NCBI RefSeq assembly: GCF_003335675.1
Contig: NZ_QPHL01000015.1
Span: 359,995-423,994 of the forward strand
Direction: 5' to 3'
Length of the DNA stretch: 64,000 nt
DNA from: Winogradskyella sp. KYW1333
GTDB taxonomy: Bacteria > Bacteroidota > Bacteroidia > Flavobacteriales > Flavobacteriaceae
Below, one piece after another: positions 10,822-20,274 of this stretch. Within the stretch, counting starts at the first letter, position 1, and every line of letters begins with the position of its first letter. The notes beneath the pieces were generated by a model. It did not search any database and was not told the DNA's origin. It worked only from the letters and a program-made list of their open reading frames with translations. The position numbers and the translations under genes are program-made.

Positions 10822-13647
10822 ATGAAAATTTTAAAAAATCTAGCCGTAATCTTCAGCCTTATTATTATTAGTACGGCATGCAAGCAAAACAATACCGAAG
10901 ATGAGACCAAAGAATTCTCTGTAGATTTTGAAAAAATCACACTAGACAACGGATTACAAGTAATTCTCCACGTTGACAAGTCTGACCCTGTTGTAGCTGT
11001 AGCTTTAACTGCGCATGTTGGATCTGCACGTGAAAAAGAAGGTAGGACAGGTTTTGCGCATCTATTTGAACATTTATTATTTCTGGAATCCGAGAATTTA
11101 GGTAAAGGAGGTTTAGATAAAATGAGTGCACGCATTGGTGGATCTGGTGCTAATGGTTCTACCAGTAGAGATAGAACTAATTATTTTCAAACAGTCCCAA
11201 AAGATGCTTTAGAAAAAATGATTTGGGCAGAAGCTGATAAATTAGGATACTTTATAAATACAGTTACGGAACCTGTTTTAGCTAAGGAAAAACAAGTTGT
11301 AAAAAATGAAAAACGACAACGTGTGGACAATCAACCCTATGGACACAATTCTTATGTTATTAATAAAAATCTATACCCAGAAGGCCATCCTTATAGCTGG
11401 GAGGTTATTGGTTCTTTAGAAGATCTCCAAAATGCAACATTAGATGATGTAAAAGAATTTTATAGACGTTGGTATGTCCCAAATAATGTAACCTTAACCA
11501 TAGCAGGAGATATAGATGTAGATCAAACTAAAGCATGGGTTAAAAAATATTTTGATGAAATACCTAAAGGAGAAGAAATATCAGAAACAGAAAAACAACC
11601 TGTTATTTTAAAATCTTCTAAACGTCTTTTTTATGAAGATAATTTTGCGAGACTACCTCGCTTAACTATGGCTTGGCCAGGAGTACCTCAATACGATAAG
11701 GAGTCTTATGCCTTAAGTATATTGACAGAGTATTTATCTGCGGGAAAAAAAGCACCATTAAACAAAGTCTTAATAGATCAAGAAAAACTTACAGATCGTG
11801 TAAATTTTTATCAAAACAATTCTGAACTAGCAGGACAAATTATGCTTTCAGTTACAGCATTTAACCAAACAGATTTAAATGCGGTTTCTACTGCACTTTC
11901 AGATGGATTTAAGGATTTTGAACTCAATGGCATTTCAGATAAGGACCTTAATAGAATAAAAGCAGGCCAAGAAACATCATTTTACAACCGCTTATCTAGT
12001 GTATTAGGCAAAGGGTTTCAACTCGCACAATATGAAATTTTTGCAGGTGACCCAAGTTTCATCAACCAAGATGTGAAGAATATTTTAAAAGTTACGCCAG
12101 AAGATGTAATGAATGTCTACAACAAGTATATTAAAGACAAGCACTATATAGCTACAAGCTTTGTTCCGAAAGGGCAAATTGATCTGGTTTTAGACAACTC
12201 TCAACTAGCTAGTGTTGTTGAAGAAAAAATTGTAGATGGAGCAGAAGAATCTTTTGATCCAAGTATCAATGCTACCTACGAGAAAACACCAAGTAATTTT
12301 GATCGCAGTATTGAGCCATCTTATGGTGAAAGCCCAGAATTAAATATACCAGAAGTCTGGAAGCAAAATTTAGATTCTGGCTTAAGCATTCTTGGTATTG
12401 AGAATACTGAAGTACCTCTTGTACAATTTGAATTACAAATTGAAGGTGGACTTTTATTAGAAAACAAACATAAGGTCGGTGTTTCAAATCTATTGGCAAA
12501 TCTAATGACTAAAGGCACTAAGAGTAAAACACCTGAAGAGTTAGAAAATGCCATCCAGAGTTTAGGTGCTCGCATTAATGCCTATGCTACAGATACTAAC
12601 ATTACTATTTCAGGCACTACACTATCCAAGCATTTTGATGAAACGATAGCTCTTGTCGATGAGATCTTATTAGAACCACGATGGGACGAGAATGAATTTG
12701 AACTCTTAAAAGCAAGTACAAAAAGTAGTATTAAACGTAGAAAGGGTAATCCTAACAGTATAGCATCTTACGAGTTTGCCAAAATAATTTACGGTGACAA
12801 TAACATATTAGCCTATAGTAATAGTGGCACAGAAGACTCCGTTGAATCTATAACATTAACAGACTTACAAGACTATTATAATAAATACTTATCACCTCAA
12901 CTTGCAAAGATGTTTGTGGTAGGATCTATTTCCCAAGATAAGGTGATAGAAGCGTTAAAAACTATGGATAGTAATTGGGAATCAAAAGAAGTTGAAATTC
13001 CAGAATTACCATTCGCTAAAGTTCCTGACGCTTCAAAAGTATATTTTTATGATGTACCAGGTGCCAAACAATCTGTAATTAGGTTTGGTTATCCTGCCCT
13101 AAAAGCAACAGATGAAAACTACTATGCATCCACAGTAATGAATTACCGCTTGGGTGGCGGTGGATTTGCTTCACAGCTCACACAGCAACTACGAGAAGGT
13201 AAGGGTTATACTTACGGCATAAGATCTGGATTCTCTGGATCAAATTATACTGGTGAATTTACAATTAGTAGCGGCGTTAGAACAAATGTCACTTTTGAAT
13301 CTGCAGACCTAGTAAAGGAAATTCTAGAAAATTATGGAAAAAATTATAGTGAAGAAGATTTAGAAGTAACCAAAGGTTACACTATTAAAAGTACGGCAAG
13401 AGCATTTGAAACATTAGGCGCTAAACTTAATATGCTTTCTAACATTGGCAATTATGGTCTAAAGGATGATTATGCAAAACAACGTGAAACCATAGTAAAA
13501 AATATGTCCGTAAACGATGTTAAACTGCTAATCGATAACTATATAAAACCTAATAAGATGATTTACCTAATTGTAGGTGATGCAGAAACTCAATTAGATA
13601 AACTAGAAAATCTAGGATTTGGTAAGCCAATACTTTTAAATAAATAG
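10822..13647 (+). CDS. M16 family zinc metallopeptidase lipoprotein (pitrilysin type)
   Basis: 941 residues, a fused two-half M16 enzyme. A lipobox (LIIISTAC, Cys20) predicts a lipid-anchored envelope protein. The N-terminal half carries the inverted zinc motif His80-x-x-Glu83-His84 in AHLFEHLLF and the distal glutamate in the NEKRQRVDN region. The second half (about 500-930) lacks a zinc motif but keeps GGGFASQLTQQLREGKGYTYG, with the Arg/Tyr residues that help bind substrate. M16 enzymes degrade short peptides inside a closed chamber. It follows the M14 gene by 17 bp, which suggests joint peptide degradation. No clear terminator is seen after it. Confidence 0.93.
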   Translation: MKILKNLAVIFSLIIISTACKQNNTEDETKEFSVDFEKITLDNGLQVILHVDKSDPVVAVALTAHVGSAREKEGRTGFAHLFEHLLFLESENLGKGGLDKMSARIGGSGANGSTSRDRTNYFQTVPKDALEKMIWAEADKLGYFINTVTEPVLAKEKQVVKNEKRQRVDNQPYGHNSYVINKNLYPEGHPYSWEVIGSLEDLQNATLDDVKEFYRRWYVPNNVTLTIAGDIDVDQTKAWVKKYFDEIPKGEEISETEKQPVILKSSKRLFYEDNFARLPRLTMAWPGVPQYDKESYALSILTEYLSAGKKAPLNKVLIDQEKLTDRVNFYQNNSELAGQIMLSVTAFNQTDLNAVSTALSDGFKDFELNGISDKDLNRIKAGQETSFYNRLSSVLGKGFQLAQYEIFAGDPSFINQDVKNILKVTPEDVMNVYNKYIKDKHYIATSFVPKGQIDLVLDNSQLASVVEEKIVDGAEESFDPSINATYEKTPSNFDRSIEPSYGESPELNIPEVWKQNLDSGLSILGIENTEVPLVQFELQIEGGLLLENKHKVGVSNLLANLMTKGTKSKTPEELENAIQSLGARINAYATDTNITISGTTLSKHFDETIALVDEILLEPRWDENEFELLKASTKSSIKRRKGNPNSIASYEFAKIIYGDNNILAYSNSGTEDSVESITLTDLQDYYNKYLSPQLAKMFVVGSISQDKVIEALKTMDSNWESKEVEIPELPFAKVPDASKVYFYDVPGAKQSVIRFGYPALKATDENYYASTVMNYRLGGGGFASQLTQQLREGKGYTYGIRSGFSGSNYTGEFTISSGVRTNVTFESADLVKEILENYGKNYSEEDLEVTKGYTIKSTARAFETLGAKLNMLSNIGNYGLKDDYAKQRETIVKNMSVNDVKLLIDNYIKPNKMIYLIVGDAETQLDKLENLGFGKPILLNK

Positions 13648-13752
13648 TAATTATTCCCTTCCACGAGCATTGATTTGATTTTACTACCTTTAAGTATTAA
13701 TCAAAATAAAATAGTTGATACATGCAAGGGGTTTGAGCGTAAAGGCAAAAAA

Positions 13753-13938
13753 ATGATTTATACCTCATCAAATGGGTATATGTTTACACTTTTAAATAAA
13801 GATGCTGAAATTGGTATAAGATTACCTAAGGAGAAAGTAGCTAAATTTATGGAAGACTACAATACTGGTCCTTATTATTCTAATGGTGCAAAAATGAGAG
13901 ACTATGTCTTGGTACCGGAATCACTTTGGGCGAATTAG
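13753..13938 (+). CDS. Small uncharacterised protein, possibly N-terminally truncated
   Basis: ATG at 13753 gives 61 residues (MIYTSSNGYMFTLLNK to VPESLWAN). The frame is open back to a stop at 13648 but has no ATG. A TTG at 13675 would give 87 residues, and the extra peptide CKGFERKGKK flows naturally into the conserved part. From memory, related small proteins of about 100-110 residues have a similar RKGK-PYTS-NG-MF core and a VPESL-type ending. I therefore suspect either a TTG start or loss of the original 5-prime end. Function unknown; a TfoX-N-like fold is possible. The following 250 bp to 14190 hold nothing I recognise. Confidence 0.5.
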   Translation: MIYTSSNGYMFTLLNKDAEIGIRLPKEKVAKFMEDYNTGPYYSNGAKMRDYVLVPESLWAN

Positions 13939-14189
13939 GGCTAATGGTAGCTTATTTTGAGCCAAGCTTCGCTTATGTTAACAGCTTACCATCTAAGTAA
14001 GTAGGTAGCTTAAAGTATGATGTTCCGAATAAACACACTTAAAACTATGTAGATTGAAAGCAAAACTATCTTTAATTTATTTCTTTGTGCCGAATTTTTC
14101 ATAATTAGATTGTTTAGCTCAACTATTTTTTTAGCTTTATTTTTAAACCTAATGGCTTTATATTTACAATAGATTAGCTGTTATATTAT

Positions 14190-14879
14190 ATGCCACAAAC
14201 TACTATCATCTCTTTTTTTAAGTATGAGGGACTTCGGAACAAATGGAGGGCCTTAGGTCGTATGGGTAGACCGCTTTTATTAGACAAGAATATCAACGGA
14301 CTTACATTCTGGAAATCTCTAGGTAGTGGCAGTGGTAATGGGTTTTCAATTTGGCCAGATTTCTCAACCTTTGGCTTACTTACAGTATTTAACTCGGAAT
14401 CTGAAGCACAAGCATTTTTAAATTGTGATGTTATTCAATCTTATACAAATGAAGCCAAACAATACAGTCATATACTGATGTATTCCATAAAAGCACATGG
14501 AAAGTGGGGTAATCAAGAACCATTTAATTCTTCTATACCATTTGCTAATGACAAACCTTTGGCTGTAATCACAAGGGCGACAATTAAACCCAAACTAGCC
14601 TATAAATTTTGGAGACATGTGCCTTCAGTATCCAAATCTATGGATGGTTATAAAGGACTTGTTTATTCTAAAGGCATTGGAGAATGGCCCATATTTATGC
14701 AAGCTACATTCTCATTATGGACCAATGGTAATGATATGATCAACTATGCCTATAAGAATAAAAAACATGCAGATATGGTGAAGAAGACAAGAGAACTAGG
14801 ATGGTATTCAGAAGAACTTTTTTCTAGATTTCATCCTTTTGAAATCAAAGGAACTTTATTAGATTTTAAGATTAAATAA
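14190..14879 (+). CDS. CrtA-like (spheroidene monooxygenase family) protein
   Basis: 229 residues with the family pattern: MGRPLLLDKNINGLTFWKSL near the N-terminus, FSIWPDFSTFGLLTVF, then AVITRATIKPKLAYKFWRHVP, IGEWPIFMQATFSLW and a final GWYSEELFSRFHPF. CrtA is a haem-type monooxygenase that adds a keto group to acyclic carotenoids in purple bacteria. No other carotenoid genes are nearby except idi 44 kb away, so the native substrate is uncertain and the name should be read as family membership only. Its end overlaps the convergent rimO stop by eight bases. A TATATTTA box lies at 14159-14166. Confidence 0.75.
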   Translation: MPQTTIISFFKYEGLRNKWRALGRMGRPLLLDKNINGLTFWKSLGSGSGNGFSIWPDFSTFGLLTVFNSESEAQAFLNCDVIQSYTNEAKQYSHILMYSIKAHGKWGNQEPFNSSIPFANDKPLAVITRATIKPKLAYKFWRHVPSVSKSMDGYKGLVYSKGIGEWPIFMQATFSLWTNGNDMINYAYKNKKHADMVKKTRELGWYSEELFSRFHPFEIKGTLLDFKIK

Positions 14880-16173
14880 CCTCGCCATACAGGTCAAAAT
14901 CTTCTGCTTCGATTATTTTCACGTTTGTAAATTCTCCTGTTTTTAAATAGGTTTTTGTAGCATCAATTAAAACCTCATTATCTACATCTGGTGAATCATA
15001 CTCGGTACGACCAACAAAATAGTTTCCTTCTTTACGGTCAATAACAACTTTAAACTCCTTCCCTATCTTATCTTGATTTAACTCCCAAGAAATCTGAGAT
15101 TGGATTTCCATAATTTCATTTGCGCGTTGCAACTTTATATCTTCTGGCACATCGTCCTCCAAATTATAAGCGTGGGTATTCTCCTCATGCGAATAGGTGA
15201 AACAACCTAAACGCTCAAAACGCATTTCTTTAACCCATTCCTTTAAGGTTTGAAAGTCTTCCTCAGTCTCTCCTGGATATCCAACTATCAAAGTAGTTCT
15301 AATTGCCATTTCTGGTACTTTGGCCCTAAATTCTCTTAAAAGTTTTGTGGTTTTTTCCTTTGTTGTACCACGTCGCATACTTTTTAAAATTGAATCTGAA
15401 ATATGCTGTAAAGGAATATCTAGATAATTACAGATTTTAGATTCGCGATTCATAACATCTAATACATCCATCGGAAATCCAGTTGGGAATGCATAATGCA
15501 ATCTTATCCACTCTATACCTTCAACCTTAACAAGATGTTCTAATAACTCGGCAAGATTTCGTTTTTTATAGAGATCTAATCCGTAATATGTTAGATCTTG
15601 AGCGATCAATATTAATTCCTTGACACCATTAGAGGCTAATTTTTCAGCTTCAATCACCAACTCTTCAATAGGTGTACTTTTATGTTTACCTCTCATAAGA
15701 GGGATTGCACAAAAACTACAAGGTCTGTCACAACCCTCAGCAATTTTTAGATATGCATAATTTTTTGGAGTCGTTGTTAATCGTTCACCTATTAACTCAT
15801 GCTTGTAGTCAGCACCTAAGGCTTTTAATAAACCTGGTAGCTCTGTAGTACCGAAATACTGATCAACGTTTGGTATTTCTTTTTGTAAGTCTAGCTTATA
15901 GCGTTCACTCAAACAACCTGTAACAAAAACTTTATCAACTTCACCTGCCTCCTTCTTTTGCATATACTCTAAAATAGTATTTACACTTTCCTCCTTAGCG
16001 TTATTGATAAAACCACAAGTATTAATAACAACTACATTACCTTCTTGCTCATGCACTACATCTTTACCGCTTGCCTTTAATTGACCCATCAATACTTCAC
16101 TGTCGTAAACATTTTTACTACAGCCAAGTGTCACCACATTAATTCTATTCTTTTTAATTGTCTTAGTGCGCAT
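14872..16173 (-). CDS. rimO: Ribosomal protein S12 methylthiotransferase RimO
   Basis: Adds a methylthio group to an aspartate of ribosomal protein S12 using two iron-sulfur clusters and SAM. The ATG at 16173 gives 433 residues. A longer reading from TTG 16197 is rejected because a perfect TATCTTTG promoter box covers that codon. The UPF0004 domain has VVTLGCSKN, VINTCGFI and VTGCLSERY cysteines. The radical SAM motif CDRPCSFCAIP follows, and a TRAM domain ends the protein (after about residue 365). In many Bacteroidetes rimO lies next to ftsY, and here two hydrolase genes separate them. Confidence 0.96.
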   Translation of the reverse strand: MRTKTIKKNRINVVTLGCSKNVYDSEVLMGQLKASGKDVVHEQEGNVVVINTCGFINNAKEESVNTILEYMQKKEAGEVDKVFVTGCLSERYKLDLQKEIPNVDQYFGTTELPGLLKALGADYKHELIGERLTTTPKNYAYLKIAEGCDRPCSFCAIPLMRGKHKSTPIEELVIEAEKLASNGVKELILIAQDLTYYGLDLYKKRNLAELLEHLVKVEGIEWIRLHYAFPTGFPMDVLDVMNRESKICNYLDIPLQHISDSILKSMRRGTTKEKTTKLLREFRAKVPEMAIRTTLIVGYPGETEEDFQTLKEWVKEMRFERLGCFTYSHEENTHAYNLEDDVPEDIKLQRANEIMEIQSQISWELNQDKIGKEFKVVIDRKEGNYFVGRTEYDSPDVDNEVLIDATKTYLKTGEFTNVKIIEAEDFDLYGEVI

Positions 16174-16194
16174 ACCTTTAATTAAATCAGTGCG

Positions 16195-16202
16195 CAAAGA
16201 TA
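16195..16202 (-). promoter_or_regulatory. Putative rimO -7 box
   Basis: Minus-strand TATCTTTG, an exact TAnnTTTG match, 21 bp before the ATG at 16173. It overlaps the alternative TTG start, which makes the shorter protein the likely product. No good TTTG at -33. Confidence 0.45.
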
Positions 16203-16300
16203 AGCAATGATTTACGATATTTGATTGCTGATTGACTATTGTTAATAATGAGCAATTAAACGATTAACGCTAATTGTAGTCTAAAAACCAAATAATTGAT

Positions 16301-17377
16301 ATGAGAATTAGTTTTCCTTATTTATTGATGTTTTCCCTGCTTTTATTTTCCTGTTCATCAGATGATAATGCTTCAGATAATAACAATCCTCAATCAGAAG
16401 GCATCTATTTTCCACCTTTGGCATCAGATATTTGGGAAACGAAATCTTTGGAGGAATTGAATTGGGATACAAATGAGCTTCTAGAATTATTAGACTATTT
16501 AGAAATTAACAATAGTAAAAGTTTCATGGTTTTACACAATGGAAAAATTGTTGTAGAATCTTATTTTGATGGTCATACGAATACCTCTCCTTGGTATTGG
16601 GCAAGTGCAGGCAAAACACTTACAACTTCAGTTACGGGAATCGCACAGGACGAAGGATTACTAGATATAAACGATAAAGTTTCCGATTATATTGGAACTG
16701 GTTGGACAAGCACACCACTAGAAAAAGAAGATCTTATTACTTGCGGAAATTTATTAACCATGACTTCTGGATTAGATGATAGTCTAGGAGACAATGTATC
16801 TTCATCTAACCTACAATATATTGCAGATGCTGGAGAGCGTTGGGCGTATCATAATGTTTATGTGAAACTTCAGGATGTTATTGCAAGTGCGAGTGGACAA
16901 AATTGGTCGTCTTATTTTAATACAAAATTGAAAGACAGAATTGGTATGTCTGGTGCTTGGATTCAAAATGGTGACTTTAGCGTCTATTGGAGCAACACTA
17001 GAAGTATGGCACGTTTTGGTTTATTGACTTATGCCAATGGTAAATGGCAAAATGAACAAATAATTCCAGAGGCATTTTTAAATGATGCCGTAAATACATC
17101 CCAAAATCTAAATGAAGCTTATGGTTATATGTGGTGGCTTAATGGAAAGTCTTCTTTTAGATTACCACAAACTCAAATTCAATTTAGTGGAGAACTTATA
17201 CCAGAAGCACCTGCCGATATGTATAGCGCACTAGGAAAAAACGATCAAAAAATTTACATATCACCAAGTAACAAGTTAGTTGTAATTAGGATGGGTAGCG
17301 CAACTGACAGTGAAAATTTAGCACTATCAGATTTTGATAATCAACTTTGGTTTAGAATAAACGCCATGATTAATTAA
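16301..17377 (+). CDS. Beta-lactamase-family serine hydrolase lipoprotein
   Basis: 358 residues. A lipobox (LLLFSC, Cys18) is followed by an acidic and Asn-rich linker, so the protein should be anchored in the envelope. The class C beta-lactamase/esterase fold has the nucleophile motif Ser102-Ala-Gly-Lys105 and a YHN motif near residue 188 as the second element. Family members act as esterases, D-amino-acid peptidases or penicillin-binding enzymes, and nothing here decides among them. It ends one base before the convergent amidase gene. Both hydrolases sit between rimO and ftsY. Confidence 0.85.
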   Translation: MRISFPYLLMFSLLLFSCSSDDNASDNNNPQSEGIYFPPLASDIWETKSLEELNWDTNELLELLDYLEINNSKSFMVLHNGKIVVESYFDGHTNTSPWYWASAGKTLTTSVTGIAQDEGLLDINDKVSDYIGTGWTSTPLEKEDLITCGNLLTMTSGLDDSLGDNVSSSNLQYIADAGERWAYHNVYVKLQDVIASASGQNWSSYFNTKLKDRIGMSGAWIQNGDFSVYWSNTRSMARFGLLTYANGKWQNEQIIPEAFLNDAVNTSQNLNEAYGYMWWLNGKSSFRLPQTQIQFSGELIPEAPADMYSALGKNDQKIYISPSNKLVVIRMGSATDSENLALSDFDNQLWFRINAMIN

Positions 17378-19078
17378 TTATAATTCGGGTGCCTTTCTCG
17401 CTTTTGATGCTTGTTCATATACATAAGCCCATTCTAATAACATCTTCTCTTGTAATCGCTTTGCAATAAATGTTAAGCCCTTTGGTTTACCTTCTTTTGT
17501 ATAACCCATAGGTACTGTAATTGCAGGATATTCAGCCACAGCGGCGAAACCTGCATGATAATTATTAATGGACAAGAATCCATCGAGCTTATGATTTCTC
17601 ATAGGTATATCAAAATACTGCTTACCATTGGTATTTAAAGTATCTTTAATAAGCTCTAAGAAAAGCGAGTCACCTTGATCCTCCACAATACCCTTAAATA
17701 AACTTTGACCATACGGCATTGTTGCAATTGAGTCTTGAAGATTATACTCCATTACATCAGCAACAGATTTAAGCCCAATATCTTTGTTGGCATAATTTTC
17801 CAGATAAGTAGGTAAGTCCTTTTTCATATCCAGATTTAAAAGTCTTAAAAAATTGGGTAAGCCTAGTTTTTCTTCATCTATTTCTACAATCTCTGCACCT
17901 TGATTTTTCAATACGGCCAATGCATTTAGGTACAACGTATCTTCTAACAAACGTTTGGGTGCACCAAACCTTTTGCCTTCAAGGCTAGCTTTTTTTATAT
18001 CATTAGTATAAAAACCCGGATCCCAAAGTGCATATATGGATTTAGAATCTGATTTGTCTTCGCCAAAAATTGCATCTAAGACAATTGCATTGTCCATAAC
18101 CGTTCTTGTAATGGGTCCTGCAGTATCTAGCGTTGAAGAGATTGGTACAATTCCCGATCTACTTACCAAACCTATGGTTGGTTTTAATCCAACAGCTGAA
18201 TTCTGGCTTGCAGGTGACAATATTGACCCAGACGTTTCACTTCCTAAAGTTGCAGCTGCAAAATTTGCTGAAACAGAGACACCACTTCCAGAGCTAGAAC
18301 CTCCAGTATCAAAGACCCGTCTTCCATAAGGATTAAGTGTCTGTCCCCCTATTGCACTATAACCACTAGGACAATCTCCACAGAAAAAATAAGCCCATTC
18401 ACTTAAATTCGCTTTACCTAATATTAAAGCACCCTTAGATTTTAATTGTTTAACAATAAACGCGTCATCCACATAATTGTCTTTTAAGGCAACAGCACCA
18501 GCTGTTGTAGCCATACCTGAAGCATTTATATTGTCTTTCAACAGTATTGGCATACCGTAAATAGGATGTGTATTTTCAATTTTTTGTTGGTCTAATTTTT
18601 TTGCTTGGTCAATCACATTAGGGTTAACTGCTATAACAGAATTCAAAGAATTAGGGTTTTCCCTATCGTACTTTCTAATTCGGTATAAATAGAATTTAGT
18701 TAGTTCTTCATAATTTAAACTACCATCTTTAACATGTTCTTGTAAACTTAAAATATCTTGTTCTACAACAATTGGTATAAGCCTATGGTAATCTTCATCT
18801 GTAAAATCATCCAATTTTTGGTTAACTAAATCCCAAATTTCAGCTTTAGTTAAATTCTTAGAGTCTAAAACCTTAAATTCAGTGAATTCTTTTGTAGATA
18901 TTGCTTTTAAATTAGTTGAATCTTCAGATTTTGATACTGCCTTTAATTCAATTGAATCTTCGGATTTTGATAATATCTCGTCAGTTTGAGTTTCTTGAGG
19001 TATAGTTGATTTTGACTGTTTGTCCTTTTTACAAGAAACTATGGACAAAAAAAGAATGAAAATAAATGTAAAACGCAT
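17378..19078 (-). CDS. Amidase-signature lipoprotein
   Basis: 566 residues. Lipobox LSIVSC (Cys16) predicts envelope anchoring. A 12-residue near-repeat follows (SKSEDSIELKAV, then SKSEDSTNLKAI), probably a flexible linker. The amidase-signature domain begins near 120, with catalytic Lys181 (LLKDN), the glycine/serine stretch GGSSSGSG near 259-266 containing the cis-Ser, and nucleophile Ser283 in GSETSGSI, so the Ser-cisSer-Lys triad is intact. Substrate amide unknown. No terminator is obvious after it; the serine hydrolase gene converges immediately. Confidence 0.9.
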   Translation of the reverse strand: MRFTFIFILFLSIVSCKKDKQSKSTIPQETQTDEILSKSEDSIELKAVSKSEDSTNLKAISTKEFTEFKVLDSKNLTKAEIWDLVNQKLDDFTDEDYHRLIPIVVEQDILSLQEHVKDGSLNYEELTKFYLYRIRKYDRENPNSLNSVIAVNPNVIDQAKKLDQQKIENTHPIYGMPILLKDNINASGMATTAGAVALKDNYVDDAFIVKQLKSKGALILGKANLSEWAYFFCGDCPSGYSAIGGQTLNPYGRRVFDTGGSSSGSGVSVSANFAAATLGSETSGSILSPASQNSAVGLKPTIGLVSRSGIVPISSTLDTAGPITRTVMDNAIVLDAIFGEDKSDSKSIYALWDPGFYTNDIKKASLEGKRFGAPKRLLEDTLYLNALAVLKNQGAEIVEIDEEKLGLPNFLRLLNLDMKKDLPTYLENYANKDIGLKSVADVMEYNLQDSIATMPYGQSLFKGIVEDQGDSLFLELIKDTLNTNGKQYFDIPMRNHKLDGFLSINNYHAGFAAVAEYPAITVPMGYTKEGKPKGLTFIAKRLQEKMLLEWAYVYEQASKARKAPEL

Positions 19079-19122
19079 GGTTAGTTTTTTTATAAAAATA
19101 CGAAAACCATTTGTTTAGAAAA

Positions 19123-19160
19123 TAAAAAAAGCCCTATTAGACTGTCGCTAACAAGGCCTT
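19123..19160 (-). terminator. Rho-independent terminator after ftsY
   Basis: On the minus strand a 13-bp stem with a few G-U pairs (arms 19148-19160 and 19128-19140, 7-nt loop) is followed by a run of T. It sits 22 bp past the ftsY stop. Confidence 0.8.
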
Positions 19161-19181
19161 ATAGTATATCTATACTAAATG

Positions 19182-20135
19182 TTACTTAAAGAAAGAATCT
19201 ACAAATTCATATTTATTGAATACTTGCAAGTCTTCGACACCTTCACCCACGCCAATGTATTTCACAGGTACTTTAAACTGATCGCTTATACCAATTACAA
19301 CACCACCTTTAGCCGTACCATCTAATTTAGTAACTGCCAATGATGTAACCTCTGTAGCAGCCGTAAATTGCTTTGCCTGCTCAAATGCGTTCTGACCAGT
19401 AGAACCATCTAAAACCAGTAGTACATCGTGTGGTGCTTCACCTACTACTTTTTGCATTACTCGTTTAACTTTAGTCAGCTCATTCATTAGATTCACTTTG
19501 TTATGTAATCTTCCAGCAGTATCAATAATTACAACATCTGCATCTTGATTAACTGCACTTTGCAAGGTATCAAATGCCACGGAAGCAGGATCACTTCCCA
19601 TGTTCTGTTTTACTATGGGTACATCAACTCTATCAGCCCAAACCTGTAACTGGTCTATCGCTGCCGCTCTAAAAGTATCTGCAGCACCTAACACAACTTT
19701 TAATCCTTGTTTTTTAAATTGATAAGCCAACTTACCAATAGTAGTGGTTTTGCCAACACCGTTAACACCAACCACCATAATTACAAATGGCTTTTTGTCT
19801 TGAGGCACTGTAAATTCAGTAGCTTCACCAATATTAGTTTCAGATAGTAATGCCGCTATTTCTTCTCTTAAGATTTGATTAAGCTCCGAAGTGCCTAAAT
19901 ATTTATCTCTAGCTACGCGTTCTTCAATGCGCTCAATAACTTTTAAAGTAGTATCAACACCTACGTCACTGGTCACTAAAACTTCCTCAAGATTATCTAA
20001 TACATCATCATCTACTTTAGATTTACCTGCAACAGCTTTATTTAATTTGTTGAAAAAGGATGTTTTAGATTTTTCTAGGCCTTTATCGAGGGTTTCCTTC
20101 TTTTCTGAAGAAAATATTTTTTTAAAAATACTCAT
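19182..20135 (-). CDS. ftsY: Signal recognition particle receptor FtsY
   Basis: SRP receptor GTPase that brings ribosome-nascent chains to the membrane. ATG 20135 gives 317 residues starting MSIFKKIFSSEKKE. The longer reading from 20165 adds an unrelated leader. A short charged N-terminal region replaces the long acidic domain of E. coli FtsY, which is common outside Proteobacteria. The NG domain shows G1 GVNGVGKTTT, DTFRAAA, DTAGR and TKLDGTAKGG. Its promoter has both elements matching the Bacteroidetes consensus and lies inside the terminator of the upstream ribosomal operon. Confidence 0.97.
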   Translation of the reverse strand: MSIFKKIFSSEKKETLDKGLEKSKTSFFNKLNKAVAGKSKVDDDVLDNLEEVLVTSDVGVDTTLKVIERIEERVARDKYLGTSELNQILREEIAALLSETNIGEATEFTVPQDKKPFVIMVVGVNGVGKTTTIGKLAYQFKKQGLKVVLGAADTFRAAAIDQLQVWADRVDVPIVKQNMGSDPASVAFDTLQSAVNQDADVVIIDTAGRLHNKVNLMNELTKVKRVMQKVVGEAPHDVLLVLDGSTGQNAFEQAKQFTAATEVTSLAVTKLDGTAKGGVVIGISDQFKVPVKYIGVGEGVEDLQVFNKYEFVDSFFK

Positions 20136-20206
20136 ATTATATATTTGCTTTGCTAATGGCAACAACCTTGCCTTTTATAGGATTCTGTAAAGTTGTCATA
20201 TGCGCT

Positions 20207-20237
20207 CAAATATAGCCATAAAAAAACTGCTTTCAAA
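20207..20237 (-). promoter_or_regulatory. ftsY promoter (TTTG, 19 nt, TATATTTG)
   Basis: Minus-strand TTTG at 20237-20234 and TATATTTG at 20214-20207 with exactly 19 nt between: an ideal Bacteroidetes promoter. The predicted start near 20200 gives a leader of about 65 nt. The -33 element lies in the loop of the terminator at 20222-20251. Confidence 0.75.
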
Positions 20238-20251
20238 CGAAAGCAGTTTTA
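20222..20251 (-). terminator. Terminator of the rpmB-rpmG-DUF4295 operon
   Basis: A perfect 12-bp stem (20223-20234 with 20239-20250) and a 4-nt loop, followed on the minus strand by a run of T. It is 24 bp beyond the DUF4295 stop. Confidence 0.88.
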
Positions 20252-20274
20252 TGAATCTTATATCGGAAATATTA

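Noticed and set aside
14872..16197. Longer RimO start at 16197
   Set aside because: It is a TTG covered by a promoter box. The ATG at 16173 matches the family start.
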